Below, piece after piece: positions 52,019 through 61,703 of a stretch of 64,000 nt of DNA (position 1 is the stretch's first letter; each line of letters opens with the position of its first letter). A program made the position numbers and the translations under genes. A model generated the notes under the pieces. That model searched no databases and was not told the origin of the DNA. It was given only the letters and a program-made list of their open reading frames with translations. Source of the stretch: Flagellimonas nanhaiensis (lineage in GTDB: Bacteria > Bacteroidota > Bacteroidia > Flavobacteriales > Flavobacteriaceae); the NCBI RefSeq assembly GCF_003382275.1, contig NZ_QTJX01000001.1, positions 1,426,001 to 1,490,000 on the forward strand, read 5' to 3'.

Positions 52019-52636
52019 ATGGACGGTAAATACAGGATTTTCAACGATTTAAGTAGGATTCGTAGCAATAGCAACAAGGTACTATATGTATCTTTAATTC
52101 TTACGTTCGTCTCGACCATCCTCAATATCTACTATACCTACAGAACGAACGAGAGTGCCAGGAACAGTTTCTATCTGCTCGATAAAGGCCAGAAATTGGC
52201 CGTAGTCAGAATCAAGGACTACAAGCGGGCGGTAGATATTTTATGCGAAGGCCATATTGCAAATTTCCATGAACTCTTCTTTGCCTTGGAACCTGATTTG
52301 CGCCATATCAAAAGAAATATTGAAGGCAGGGCGCTTTATATGGGCGATCATTCGGTACAGCGATTGTACAATAGGTTGATCGATCAAAGTTATTATGAGG
52401 ATATAGCCAAAAGTGGCTATTCCATCGAAGTGGAAAAGGATTCGATTTTAGTGGATTACTCACGCTATCCCTTTCCATTTCGGTTTGTCGGAAAACAACG
52501 AATCTTAAAAGATGGGAATGCGGAATATCGAACCTTGATCACAACGGGGTTTATCGAGGAGACCAAATCGACACCGAACAATTTGAACGGTTTAAAGATC
52601 CTCAGGTTCGATGTTTTGAACAATACGGATCTGTAA
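52019..52636 (+). CDS. traK: TraK-family conjugation protein (VirB8-like)
   Basis: A 205-aa protein. A short cytoplasmic N-terminus, one transmembrane helix (VLYVSLILTFVSTILNIYYTY) and a periplasmic domain with RVKDYKRAVDILCEGHIANFHELFF and ALYMGDHSVQRLYNRLIDQSYYEDI are the TraK pattern. VirB8-like proteins form the assembly scaffold of the channel. It starts 46 bp after traJ. Confidence 0.88.
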   Translation: MDGKYRIFNDLSRIRSNSNKVLYVSLILTFVSTILNIYYTYRTNESARNSFYLLDKGQKLAVVRIKDYKRAVDILCEGHIANFHELFFALEPDLRHIKRNIEGRALYMGDHSVQRLYNRLIDQSYYEDIAKSGYSIEVEKDSILVDYSRYPFPFRFVGKQRILKDGNAEYRTLITTGFIEETKSTPNNLNGLKILRFDVLNNTDL

Positions 52637-52646
52637 CCACCAACCT

Positions 52647-53651
52647 ATGAACAGTATGATTGAAAAGTTTAACCATTGGATACGGCAGCATAAGCTGTTC
52701 GCTATTTCTGCACCCATAATCGTGTTGCTTACGGTATTTTTTATCACGACCAGTATAAGTTCTGTGCGGAACCATGGGAAAAACGATTTGGATAAGGATG
52801 GTTACAACAATTTCCTGCCGGACCAAAAGAAGGAACTTAAGGTCGAGGAACCAAACGATATCTATAAAAATGCTCAACAAGATTCTTTGGACGCCCAGAA
52901 GAATAATGGACTTTTCAAAAGCATTCTCCACTCAAAAAAAGAAAACGATTCACTGGAACGCCTCTTGGAAGAACTGAACAATTTTTCATTGGACGAAACG
53001 GCTTCGCAAGATATCGATGATGAAAACACCCTCGACCAAAACACTACAACCCCCGAATATGTTACAAAAAAGAGCGTAGCCAAAGAAAAACTGGAATACA
53101 GGAAGTTACTGATGGAAGCTCGTGACGAACGTCTCTCGCGAAGTCAGGACTATTCCGCACCTTATATGGAATCACCATCTACAGTTACCGTGGAATCAAT
53201 AAAATTTGATGCGTCAATATATCGCGATCAGTTCATACTGCCCGGTAATCGTGTAGTGCTTATTTTAAGGGAAGATGTGCACTATAATAACAAGCGATTC
53301 CCCAAGAACACCTTTGTGTATGCCAAATCGAACTTGCAAGGATCTCGGGTTCTGTTGGAAGTAACCAATATCGACAACGTAAAGATACCGCTAACGGCTA
53401 TCGACCAAGAAGATGGAATGGTCGGATTACACAACGAAAGGGCAGGTGAACTGCTGAATGAATTTAACGCAGAGATCCGACAACAAGGAGTCAATGAACT
53501 TTCCGAAGCGGCAGGAGAAGTTTCTGAAACACCACTCGGTCGAAACCTTGTCCGCTCCTTCGGCAACTTTTTCCAGAAGAAAAAATACAAACAACAGGAT
53601 AAAATCTTATTGGTCAATGGAGACCGTGTTTTTTTGGTGCCCAAAACCTAA
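52647..53651 (+). CDS. traM: TraM-family conjugation protein (VirB10-like)
   Basis: A 334-aa protein. One N-terminal transmembrane helix (LFAISAPIIVLLTVFFITT) is followed by a long hydrophilic, acidic linker (about 50-170) and a C-terminal beta domain (ILPGNRVVLILREDVHYNNKRF, then GSRVLLEVTNIDNVKIPLTA). This is the TraM layout. VirB10-like proteins bridge inner and outer membranes. Either ATG 52647 or 52656 may be used. Confidence 0.85.
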   Translation: MNSMIEKFNHWIRQHKLFAISAPIIVLLTVFFITTSISSVRNHGKNDLDKDGYNNFLPDQKKELKVEEPNDIYKNAQQDSLDAQKNNGLFKSILHSKKENDSLERLLEELNNFSLDETASQDIDDENTLDQNTTTPEYVTKKSVAKEKLEYRKLLMEARDERLSRSQDYSAPYMESPSTVTVESIKFDASIYRDQFILPGNRVVLILREDVHYNNKRFPKNTFVYAKSNLQGSRVLLEVTNIDNVKIPLTAIDQEDGMVGLHNERAGELLNEFNAEIRQQGVNELSEAAGEVSETPLGRNLVRSFGNFFQKKKYKQQDKILLVNGDRVFLVPKT

Positions 53652-53655
53652 ATGA

Positions 53656-54618
53656 ATGGCTAAGAAAATACTACTCATATCAACATTTATTTTCGCTTCG
53701 GCATGTGCCGCACAGCGTTATAGCGACACTTTGGAAGTGGCTAGAAACTACAAGACCATTTTGATATTTCCTGAAAATATTTCTGAAAGTATTATCGGGA
53801 ACGATTTTGGGTTTATAGCAGACCTGCCAAAAGCTGAGGGAAGTAAATTTCATGGAAGGATCTTAAAGCTATATTACGATGAACTTGCCACGGAGGAAAA
53901 AAACTTTACGAACCATACCGTAATTACAGAATCGGGCCAAGTCTATGATTTCATTCTTGAACTGACCGAGCGACCAAAACAGTTCACTTGGTACATCAAG
54001 CCCGAAATGGCCATTACCAATATTGATGGAACAACAAGAAATGTGCAAAATAACAATAACGCTTCTGAGGGTACTACATCAGAAAACAAAGAGAATGAGG
54101 CGGTAGCCATATCAACGGCTAAACCTGCAAAAACTTCCGACAATTCCATAGACAGGGCAACCAAAGAGCTTTACGAAAAAGATCCAATGGAATACTATCG
54201 TCTTCGGTGCTATTATATGCAGTTTGACAGGGCCAGAATCAGTCGCTATTTTGCACGGTTGGATAATGTTTTTCTTTGGCTCAAGGGGGTCTATTACAAC
54301 GAGGACGAACTCTATTTTCAGTTTCGGATCGAGAATAAGGAAGGGCTTGATCTGGACATCAATTTCATCAAGCACCAAATCGCCACAAATTACAGGAACA
54401 GTAGCAGCAACCAGCGAATGGAACTAAAGCCCCTTTTTACCTACAAACAGCCCAAAACGGTGGCCGGAAAGAGCGAGAACCATTTCGTGGTGGTCTTTAA
54501 AAAATTCGCATTGGACGAAAAAAAAGAGGTGGTCGTGGAATTGGACGAAGAATCGGGCAACCGAAACCTGTCCCTGAAAATCGGGCATGAAATAATCAAC
54601 AACCCAATACACTTTTGA
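53656..54618 (+). CDS. traN: TraN-family conjugation protein (VirB9-like)
   Basis: A 320-aa protein. The signal peptide (KKILLISTFIFASACAAQ) is followed by the beta domain of TraN (NYKTILIFPENISESIIGND, TVITESGQVYDFILELTER) and a C-terminal domain with YNEDELYFQFRIENKEGLDLDINFI. TraN binds TraM/TraO in the outer-membrane core complex. A low-complexity linker rich in N, T and E separates the two domains. It starts 4 bp after traM. Confidence 0.88.
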   Translation: MAKKILLISTFIFASACAAQRYSDTLEVARNYKTILIFPENISESIIGNDFGFIADLPKAEGSKFHGRILKLYYDELATEEKNFTNHTVITESGQVYDFILELTERPKQFTWYIKPEMAITNIDGTTRNVQNNNNASEGTTSENKENEAVAISTAKPAKTSDNSIDRATKELYEKDPMEYYRLRCYYMQFDRARISRYFARLDNVFLWLKGVYYNEDELYFQFRIENKEGLDLDINFIKHQIATNYRNSSSNQRMELKPLFTYKQPKTVAGKSENHFVVVFKKFALDEKKEVVVELDEESGNRNLSLKIGHEIINNPIHF

Positions 54619-54620
54619 AC

Positions 54621-55160
54621 ATGAAAAATTTATTATTCATAACCGCAATAATAGCTTGCAGTTCAATTCATTCCCAGGAAGGCAATTATGCTTCATCAAT
54701 CGGGGTCAGCAGCGGATATGCCGAAGACGGTTTTGGCATTATGGCAACCTATAATTACCACTTGAATCGAAATCGGTATGCCCAGTTGAGCGTATTCGCC
54801 GCCATAGCGGAAGACCGAGGTACGTTCACGATTCCCTACAACATATTCACGGTACAACCTGGCTATTTCTTTAAAATTCTGGAACAAAGAAACTTTAAAC
54901 GTTATGCGCTCAATATCGGGGGTGGTGCCATTATCGGTTACGAGGTCATCAACAATGGCAATAGCCTCTTGGAAACGGGTGCGGTCATCGATGCCAAGAG
55001 CCAGTTTATCTACGGAGCCTATGTAGGGCTTGAGGGCGAGCTTACCCTGAGCAATGATTTTTCCCTCTTGGTCAAGGCCAACGAGTATTATCATGTAAAT
55101 AGCGATGTGGGCAATTTCTATCCCTATGCAGGTATCGGCCTTCGTTATTTTCTGTTTTAA
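54621..55160 (+). CDS. traO: TraO-family outer-membrane conjugation protein
   Basis: A 179-aa protein with a signal peptide (MKNLLFITAIIACSSIHSQEG) and a beta-barrel pattern (YGAYVGLEGELTLSNDFSLLVKANEYYH, PYAGIGLRYFLF), ending in the Phe typical of outer-membrane barrels. TraO-type proteins sit at the outer membrane in Bacteroidota transfer systems. The start at 54621 overlaps the end of traN (54618) only by adjacency; the TTG at 54615 is unlikely. Confidence 0.85.
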   Translation: MKNLLFITAIIACSSIHSQEGNYASSIGVSSGYAEDGFGIMATYNYHLNRNRYAQLSVFAAIAEDRGTFTIPYNIFTVQPGYFFKILEQRNFKRYALNIGGGAIIGYEVINNGNSLLETGAVIDAKSQFIYGAYVGLEGELTLSNDFSLLVKANEYYHVNSDVGNFYPYAGIGLRYFLF

Positions 55161-55172
55161 AACCAGTCGAAA

Positions 55173-58100
55173 ATGAAAAAGTTAAAAACTACTACAAAAG
55201 TGACAATAGGGGTTTTGACCCTCATTTCTATCCTAGTTATTGCCTGTAGCAAGGATTTTGAGGATGTCATTTTGGAAGATTTCGATTTCAGCTTCTCGGT
55301 GGAACATCCCGAGGAAAGCTTTGTATTCGAACGTACGAGAACCTCATTTTCCCTGGTTCCGGAAAAGGAAATCTCTACAGTAGATTATTTTCTAAAATAC
55401 TCGGCAGCCAATGCAAAAGGCTATTTTTTAAACATGGAGGGGGATACGATACGTGAGAACGACACATTGCGCATAACCGATAAAAATTGGGCCTATAATT
55501 ACGTGGCTATTGATACCGGTATGCATAAGATCAATTTTTTAGCATGGGATTCCAACATGCGAGAGAAGAGATTGGAGCTGTTTCATCGTGCCAAATATGC
55601 CAGTTTCAGTTTCTTGCTCAACAAGGGACTTAATGAATTTATCATCAATTCAAAAAACCCGGTCAATCTTACACTTATTCGTGATAAGGAAACTGAAAGT
55701 CCAAGTGCAATAGGGAATTTTGAAATAACGTATCAAATCGAGAACGGCTCGGGCAAATTATATTTGGGCGATAAGGTCTTTGATGCGGGGAATCCATTTT
55801 TCCTGCCAAAAGGCATTTCCGAACTATCCTACCTACCCGAGAATTTGGGTGAACATAAACTGATCGTTACTGCCAAAGCCCCTGATGGCGCTACCTTGAC
55901 CCAAGAACTATTATTGACTGTATTAAATCTTGGTTTTACACTCAATACAACGGCTTCCTCTTCACAGGTGGAGCTCGATACGAATCTGGCCATTGCCATA
56001 GACCTTGCAACACAGGATGAAAATTCGAATGTGACCTATGAGATAACCCATTCCTTTTCCAGTTCAAGTGAGGGTGGTGGAACCGTAAGGGACCAGAACG
56101 GCGGGGTTATGGAACCGGGGCAATTTAGGGCCATTGACCCTGACACTTATAATTTTTCATTTACGAGTACGAATCTGGGAAAGCGTAAAATATATTTTGA
56201 CGTACGGGACAGTAATGGTCAGCAAAAACGGGACAGCGTCGAAATCGAGGTCGCCAATATTCCGTTCACATTCTCCGGCAACTCGGAAAGTAATTCGGTG
56301 TTCATCAATGAAAGGACCCAATTCAACTTCAATATAAAATCCAATGGAAACACGAACAATATAGAATACAGCATCTCCTATGAAATTCTGGAGGGAAATG
56401 GTATTGTACGCAACGTGAACGGTACAGAACTCATAAATTCAACGGATTATCCAGTCGCTTTCGGTAATTTTTCACTGTTCTATATCCCAGAGACGGCTGA
56501 TACCCATAGAGTTTCCTTTGTGGTAACGGATAATTTTGGACAATCCTCTGAACCGGTTATCATCGATCTGGAAATCAAGCAAAATGAATTCGAGGCGACT
56601 TTCACCCCATCAAAAACATCTGAATTTACCAATATTCCCGTTTCTGCTATTGTGAATATCGATGAAGAACCTGAAGGCACCAATGACACCTATGAGGCAT
56701 TTTTTACCTCTGGAAAAAGTGGTGGGGTAAGTATTAACGGAAATTCTTATGGACCTGGGGAGAAATTTAACTTGACCGCAGACATAAACAACATATTTTA
56801 TACCGGTTTTGAGCCTGGTGAGCATAATTTGGTCTTTAGTGTCGAGTCGGGATCAGGCGTAACCCATGCGACGGAACCTATAACCATAGCATATCAACAA
56901 GTTGATTTTTCTTTCACTGGCGGCATCCAAAAATCGGATATTTCTGTTGGGGAGGTGACCTCGGTAAACTTCAATATTTCAGAAAGCGTAGGGTCTTCGG
57001 ACTATACCATGCGGTTTGCAATGAACGGCAATGCATTGTTGAAGGATACCAATGGAAACGCCGTAAGCCCAGGCAATAGTTACGATGTTCCCAAGGGGAA
57101 TTTCAATTGGAGTTTGGAGGGCATCAGCGAGGGAACGGTTACTATAACTTTTTATGCCAAAAATGAGACAGGGCTGGAAAAACCTGTTCCCATTACGGTC
57201 AATGTCAGCCCGAAAGACTATGTTCTCACTGTAAATGCTACGGGGCCTGGCGCATTTATTGGAGAGGCCATACCCATTAACTTTAATATTACTGAAATCG
57301 GCCTGGGGGGAGATACGTATACCATGTACTATTCTACCGGCAATGCTAATAGTACTTTTGAATTTGACGGAAACTCTTATGGCCCAGGAGAGGCATTCCC
57401 AGTGCCCGTTGGTTCATTTTCGGGTAACTACACCGGCCTTTCGGAGGGTTTGCACAACATAGTATTCAACACCATATCTTCTTCCAATGTCACCAAAAAC
57501 GAAAGTGTGGATATTGATTATGAGCGATATGTTGAGCCATTCGATTTAACCATAAGTCAGGCTCCTGGTGAACGCCTTGAGGGAGAGGCATTCAATATAA
57601 CTGTCATCACCAATGCCATAGGCACCCATGATAATACGGTTTCCTATACGATGACCTTTTCCTTTGAGGGTAATCGAGCGGGTTATTTTCTTCTTTCAGG
57701 ATCAAGATATGATGAGGGCGAAACCGTTCCATTGAACTATGGGAGCACCAATCTCACATTCTATCCCGACAGTCAGGATACGTTCACCATTGATTTTGAG
57801 GTGGAGAACTCAACGGGGGAAACGCAAACCGGAAGCACATTTGTGGATACCTTGAGAAGGCCTGTAGCTTTTGTAAAAGGAGAAAAGTACAATGTCAGTT
57901 GTGGCGGTTTGAATGGATGCGATTATCAGGTAAGGATATACACTTGTTATGATATCGGATGTTCCGAGGCCTATGGGGGTGCCACCTTGGACCGAGTAGA
58001 GATCAGGATTTACAACAGAAGGGATAATCGATGGGATACCCGGGTATTCAACTATAATGAGGCTGTGGGGAATGGTGTGGACCGATACTTTTTGTTAGAG

Positions 58101-58214
58101 GAGGAGGCCAGAGAAAGCAGACTACGTTATTTAGACCAAGACTTTGAGGTCAGGGTCAGGGATACCAATGGACAGTGGAGTGAAGTGGCTTTTGGTAAAG
58201 TAATAAGGGTATAA
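55173..58214 (+). CDS. Giant repeat lipoprotein of the tra operon (TraQ-like repeats)
   Basis: A 1013-aa protein with a lipobox at residue 25 (ISILVIACSKDF). About eight Ig-like repeats of roughly 100 residues follow. Each opens with a hydrophobic pair (FSFS, FTLN, FTFSG, FSFTGG, YVLTVN, FDLTIS), has a middle glycine motif (NSYGPGE, VSPGNSYD, MEPGQF) and ends in a D-x-x-G-type turn. A Cys-containing C-terminal domain of about 75 residues (YNVSCGGLNGCDYQVRIYTC) closes it. The repeats recall the single TraQ (DUF3872) domain of Bacteroides elements. It is last in the operon, 12 bp after traO, and could act as a surface adhesin or exclusion factor. Confidence 0.75.
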   Translation: MKKLKTTTKVTIGVLTLISILVIACSKDFEDVILEDFDFSFSVEHPEESFVFERTRTSFSLVPEKEISTVDYFLKYSAANAKGYFLNMEGDTIRENDTLRITDKNWAYNYVAIDTGMHKINFLAWDSNMREKRLELFHRAKYASFSFLLNKGLNEFIINSKNPVNLTLIRDKETESPSAIGNFEITYQIENGSGKLYLGDKVFDAGNPFFLPKGISELSYLPENLGEHKLIVTAKAPDGATLTQELLLTVLNLGFTLNTTASSSQVELDTNLAIAIDLATQDENSNVTYEITHSFSSSSEGGGTVRDQNGGVMEPGQFRAIDPDTYNFSFTSTNLGKRKIYFDVRDSNGQQKRDSVEIEVANIPFTFSGNSESNSVFINERTQFNFNIKSNGNTNNIEYSISYEILEGNGIVRNVNGTELINSTDYPVAFGNFSLFYIPETADTHRVSFVVTDNFGQSSEPVIIDLEIKQNEFEATFTPSKTSEFTNIPVSAIVNIDEEPEGTNDTYEAFFTSGKSGGVSINGNSYGPGEKFNLTADINNIFYTGFEPGEHNLVFSVESGSGVTHATEPITIAYQQVDFSFTGGIQKSDISVGEVTSVNFNISESVGSSDYTMRFAMNGNALLKDTNGNAVSPGNSYDVPKGNFNWSLEGISEGTVTITFYAKNETGLEKPVPITVNVSPKDYVLTVNATGPGAFIGEAIPINFNITEIGLGGDTYTMYYSTGNANSTFEFDGNSYGPGEAFPVPVGSFSGNYTGLSEGLHNIVFNTISSSNVTKNESVDIDYERYVEPFDLTISQAPGERLEGEAFNITVITNAIGTHDNTVSYTMTFSFEGNRAGYFLLSGSRYDEGETVPLNYGSTNLTFYPDSQDTFTIDFEVENSTGETQTGSTFVDTLRRPVAFVKGEKYNVSCGGLNGCDYQVRIYTCYDIGCSEAYGGATLDRVEIRIYNRRDNRWDTRVFNYNEAVGNGVDRYFLLEEEARESRLRYLDQDFEVRVRDTNGQWSEVAFGKVIRV

Positions 58215-58254
58215 GACAAATATCTCTTCGTTTAAAGATTCCTTTTTGAGGCTG

Positions 58255-58740
58255 TTAACTACGTCTAAATACATAGGTAACAATCACATTGCGGTCATCT
58301 AAAAAGTCCTCTTCTTCAACAACTAGTCGGTTTTGGGTAAATTCTATGATCGTCCAATCGCTACGGGTATCAAATCGGATAATCTCGTTATTTATTAATT
58401 CATAGGTATCACTTTCCACGTTTTGAAATGCCGGAACATCACCGCAAGAAAGTCCATTTTCATTGATGGTGAAAACATCCTTTTCCCCAGGTCCCCTATC
58501 ATTGAAAAACGTCAAATTGTCCTTTAGGCACTGCCGAATTTCGTTTGTATTATAAAAGTCATCATTCACTGTGCCATCCCCATTAATATCGACTGCGATG
58601 TTGGAACCAATGGCCTCATACTCCCATTGACCAAGCAAGGCTTCTGCCCTATCTGCTTCAGAAACACCATTGTCGTCATTATTACAAGAGTAAATTAATA
58701 GCACCAATAAAACTAAAAAGACTTTAGTGTAGATTTTCAT
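58255..58740 (-). CDS. Lipocalin-like lipoprotein, 161 aa
   Basis: The signal MKIYTKVFLVLLVLLIYSC with lipobox Cys at residue 19 is followed by an asparagine/aspartate-rich spacer and a small beta domain (LLGQWEYEAIG, NEIIRFDTRSDWTIIEFTQNRLVVEE) of the lipocalin-like/DUF5004 type common in Flavobacteriaceae. The D-x-N-x-D-x-T segment (DINGDGTVNDDF) could bind calcium. It converges on the tra operon and is probably independent cargo. Confidence 0.65.
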   Translation of the reverse strand: MKIYTKVFLVLLVLLIYSCNNDDNGVSEADRAEALLGQWEYEAIGSNIAVDINGDGTVNDDFYNTNEIRQCLKDNLTFFNDRGPGEKDVFTINENGLSCGDVPAFQNVESDTYELINNEIIRFDTRSDWTIIEFTQNRLVVEEEDFLDDRNVIVTYVFRRS

Positions 58741-59177
58741 TTCGAAATGTTTAGACGCCTTTATAAAGATAAAATTTTTATCCCTAACCTTTTTAACCCT
58801 TCCAGTCGATTAAGAAACTATCAATGAGATTAAAACAAGAAATGGAAGATTAAATTGCGTAATTTGACAAGATAAATGCAGGGAGCGCACTTTTACGCCT
58901 CCACGTGTTCAGGTGCGGCTCCGAGGAGGTTGATAAATCTGGAACGGAAAGATCTCGATTGTGTCGCGGCGAATTACGTCTGCTCTGGAAATCTTGATGT
59001 AGATGATTTGTTAAAATTCAACAGTGGTTGAGTACATATTAAAATAAGGTATCTGTCAAACTCCTTTTAAGCAAAGAGAAACTTATTTTCATGTCTCTTA
59101 CCCATAAATAACTGTTTTTCATGAAAAGTAACCATTTTTCATATTATATTTGTACTTATATTTCATGAAATGTAACT
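58741..59177. promoter_or_regulatory. Fic promoter region with paired operator-like repeats
   Basis: TTTCATGAAAAGTAAC (59117-59132) and TTTCATGAAATGTAAC (59161-59176), differing at one base and 44 bp apart, flank a TATATTTG -7 box (59145-59152). Each contains the palindrome TTTCATGAAA. The second copy abuts the ATG at 59178. The rest of the 437-bp gap holds only a weak 51-codon frame (58876-59031) and no other clear feature. Confidence 0.6.
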
Positions 59178-60716
59178 ATGAGTAATCAATTTGCACGAAA
59201 AATAAGCACTTTTCACGATAGGGTCTTGCCAGAGGAAGGAATTTTGGTTGGGTATGGTTGGCTTCTACAATTTATCGAGGATACAAGAAATAGACGATTA
59301 CCTTTACCAGAGCTACTTGCCATTGTAACAGAGAAACAACAGCGGTACAATACCCCACAATGGCAGGTATTTGCAAAACGGTATATCCCCGAGGATAATG
59401 CAAGTGGCCATCTCACTTTTGCACTGAAGTACGAAGGTATTGATTTGCTCATTTTAAAAGAGTTTTTTCTGGCAGTGGGTGATGCGCCGGTAATGAGCAT
59501 GGTGCAGAACGAGCCCACTGGTCAATATTCCAGAAGGATTTGGTTCCTATATGAATGGCTCTTTGGTAAAAAACTGGATATCCCCGATTTAAAAACCGGT
59601 AATTATGTTGAAGTTGTAAACCCCAAGCATCAATATGTAGGACCGGTTGAAAATAGTACCAGGCATCGCGTAAAGAATAATCTACCGGGTACCAGAGAAT
59701 TCTGTCCCATGATACGCAAGACCAAAAAATTAGAGTCTTACGCCGCAACAAAATTTCCTGAAATCATGGAAAAAGGATTAATGGGAAGAAATAAGGACTT
59801 GATACGTAGGACGGCCGCATTCCTTTTGCTGAAAGATTCAAAAGCATCCTTTGCCATCGAGGGGGAATATCCTCCGAACATGAGGGCCAGAAATTGGGGC
59901 AAGGCCATTGGCCAGGCAGGTAAAAAACCATTGACGATTGAAGAGATTGAGCGACTTCAGGATATTGTAATAGGCACCAAGAAATTGAAGCACATGGGAA
60001 TTCGCAAAGGCGAAGGATTTATTGGTGAACATGACCGCGAAAGCTTACTTCCAATGCCTGATCATATCTCGGCCAAGGCAAAAGATTTGGAATCATTGCT
60101 ACGTGGATTGATTGACACTAACAACCTCTTGAAAAACAGTGGCTATAACCCAGTTTTGGCGGCAGCCAGTATCGCTTTTGGTTTTGTGTTCATCCACCCT
60201 CTTTCAGACGGAAACGGCAGGATACATCGATATATCATACATCATATTTTGGTTCGCATGGGCTATACCCAGAGGGATATGATCTTTCCGATTTCGGCAG
60301 CTATACTGAATCGGATAGGAGAGTATCAAGATATTCTGGAGCACTTCTCATCGCCCAGACTTAATCTAATCGAATGGAAGCCGACCCTTGACCACAACGT
60401 TGAAATCTTGAACGACACCATTGACCTCTATCGCTATTTTGACGCCACATTGCAGACAGAGTTTCTTTATGAATGTGTCGAAGAGACCATTGAAAAGATA
60501 ATACCCGAAGAGTTGGATTTTCTGGAAAAATATGACCAAATGACCCATCAAATCAATGCGTTGGTTAATTTGCCCGATAACAAAGTAGATCTATTAATCA
60601 AGCTTCTCAATCAAAACAAGGGAAAGCTGTCAAAAACTAAAAAGGCAAAAGAATTCGAGGAATTATCCCAAGAGGAAATTGAAAATGTCGAAAAAATGTA
60701 TGCTTCAATCTTTTAA
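59178..60716 (+). CDS. Fic-family AMP-transferase-like protein
   Basis: A 512-aa protein. The Fic core HPLSDGNGRIHR is near residue 339-350 with the catalytic His, preceded by a beta-hairpin flap region. An inhibitory-helix-like motif SFAIEGE (S-x-x-x-E-G) is near 223-229, N-terminal to the Fic core, as in class II Fic proteins that are self-restrained. The N-terminal 200 residues form a distinct region with conserved YSRRIWFLYEWLFG. Fic enzymes AMPylate target proteins. The target here is unknown. No separate antitoxin is seen. Confidence 0.85.
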   Translation: MSNQFARKISTFHDRVLPEEGILVGYGWLLQFIEDTRNRRLPLPELLAIVTEKQQRYNTPQWQVFAKRYIPEDNASGHLTFALKYEGIDLLILKEFFLAVGDAPVMSMVQNEPTGQYSRRIWFLYEWLFGKKLDIPDLKTGNYVEVVNPKHQYVGPVENSTRHRVKNNLPGTREFCPMIRKTKKLESYAATKFPEIMEKGLMGRNKDLIRRTAAFLLLKDSKASFAIEGEYPPNMRARNWGKAIGQAGKKPLTIEEIERLQDIVIGTKKLKHMGIRKGEGFIGEHDRESLLPMPDHISAKAKDLESLLRGLIDTNNLLKNSGYNPVLAAASIAFGFVFIHPLSDGNGRIHRYIIHHILVRMGYTQRDMIFPISAAILNRIGEYQDILEHFSSPRLNLIEWKPTLDHNVEILNDTIDLYRYFDATLQTEFLYECVEETIEKIIPEELDFLEKYDQMTHQINALVNLPDNKVDLLIKLLNQNKGKLSKTKKAKEFEELSQEEIENVEKMYASIF

Positions 60717-60838
60717 CATCCATCAGGTATAACATTAAAAATGGTTCGTAAGGTTCTTCTAGTAATACCAACACCTAAATAAGGAATTACGTTGTGGTGC
60801 TTTACTACCCAAAACTAAAAAATCGGTTTCTTGAAACG

Positions 60839-61669
60839 TTACTTTTCTAAAACTCCTGGTTCCTGCCTAAAGCATTCTACCAGCATTTTGTAGAGTTCTG
60901 GATGTTTTCTCTTAAATAAATCGGGACGTTCAAAAAAGTACTCGGCAGCTACGGCAAAAAACTCCGCTTCGTTGGTACCGCCATAGTTTCTTATATCGGA
61001 TTTATTGGCATTGATAACTTCCATTTCCGCATGGATCAACTTTAACCACGGGATGGTATATTGATGCTCCAACAACCTTTCCGGAATTCCATCCGTGAAA
61101 TCGTCCAATTTATCAATAAGATGCACAAACTCGTGTATGCCAGTATTGCTTTTGTCGGTTGTGTTTTTGAACCCGTGATGCAATGCTTTTTTCGATAAAA
61201 TCATTTGCTTTTCAAAACGTCCATTCCCCACAATTCCGCCGATATTACGCGATTTATCTTTGCTGCTAAATTGCATATCCTCATTGAAGTTATCAGGATA
61301 CAATAGGATTCCGCTTAAATTGGTATAGTGCCATTCGTCAAAACCAAAAACGGGAATTACAGCACTCGCCGCAATTAAAATCTTGTCGAGCTCTTGCAAT
61401 TCCAGTTGTACCCCATCAATATAGACTTCACTTAAAAATTGCATCATTCGTTGTTGAAAAACTACCTGTTTTGCTTTGGGAAGGTTGCGGTAGAAGAGCA
61501 CATTTTCCATCAGTAACGGATGCCAATATTTTGGGAACGGTTTTACTTTTTTGCTTCCTATTTTTGAAACAAAATAAACGGCAAGGACAAGCATCAATCC
61601 GAATATAATCGTATAAATCATAGTTGATGTAGCGGATAAGGGAATATCATCTGATTTTAGTTTTTCCAA
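60839..61669 (-). CDS. MtfA-like zinc-dependent peptidase
   Basis: A 276-aa protein. One N-terminal transmembrane segment (STMIYTIIFGLMLVLAVYFVS) precedes an M90-type domain: the zinc motif HEFVHLIDKLD (H-E-x-x-H), the later NEAEFFAVAAEYFFERP with the third ligand glutamate, and the start motif WHPLLMENVLFYRNLP. MtfA relatives are metallopeptidases; in E. coli MtfA binds the Mlc repressor. The membrane anchor is not usual for MtfA but is frequent in Bacteroidota versions. It reads in the same direction as the genes to its right. Confidence 0.85.
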   Translation of the reverse strand: MEKLKSDDIPLSATSTMIYTIIFGLMLVLAVYFVSKIGSKKVKPFPKYWHPLLMENVLFYRNLPKAKQVVFQQRMMQFLSEVYIDGVQLELQELDKILIAASAVIPVFGFDEWHYTNLSGILLYPDNFNEDMQFSSKDKSRNIGGIVGNGRFEKQMILSKKALHHGFKNTTDKSNTGIHEFVHLIDKLDDFTDGIPERLLEHQYTIPWLKLIHAEMEVINANKSDIRNYGGTNEAEFFAVAAEYFFERPDLFKRKHPELYKMLVECFRQEPGVLEK

Positions 61670-61703
61670 GAATGACCACCATATAATAAATTATCCGGTT
61701 TGA

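Noticed and set aside
58876..59031. 51-codon frame (MQGAHFYASTCSG) upstream of Fic
   Set aside because: It is short, without spacing or family support; it may be a gene remnant but cannot be supported.
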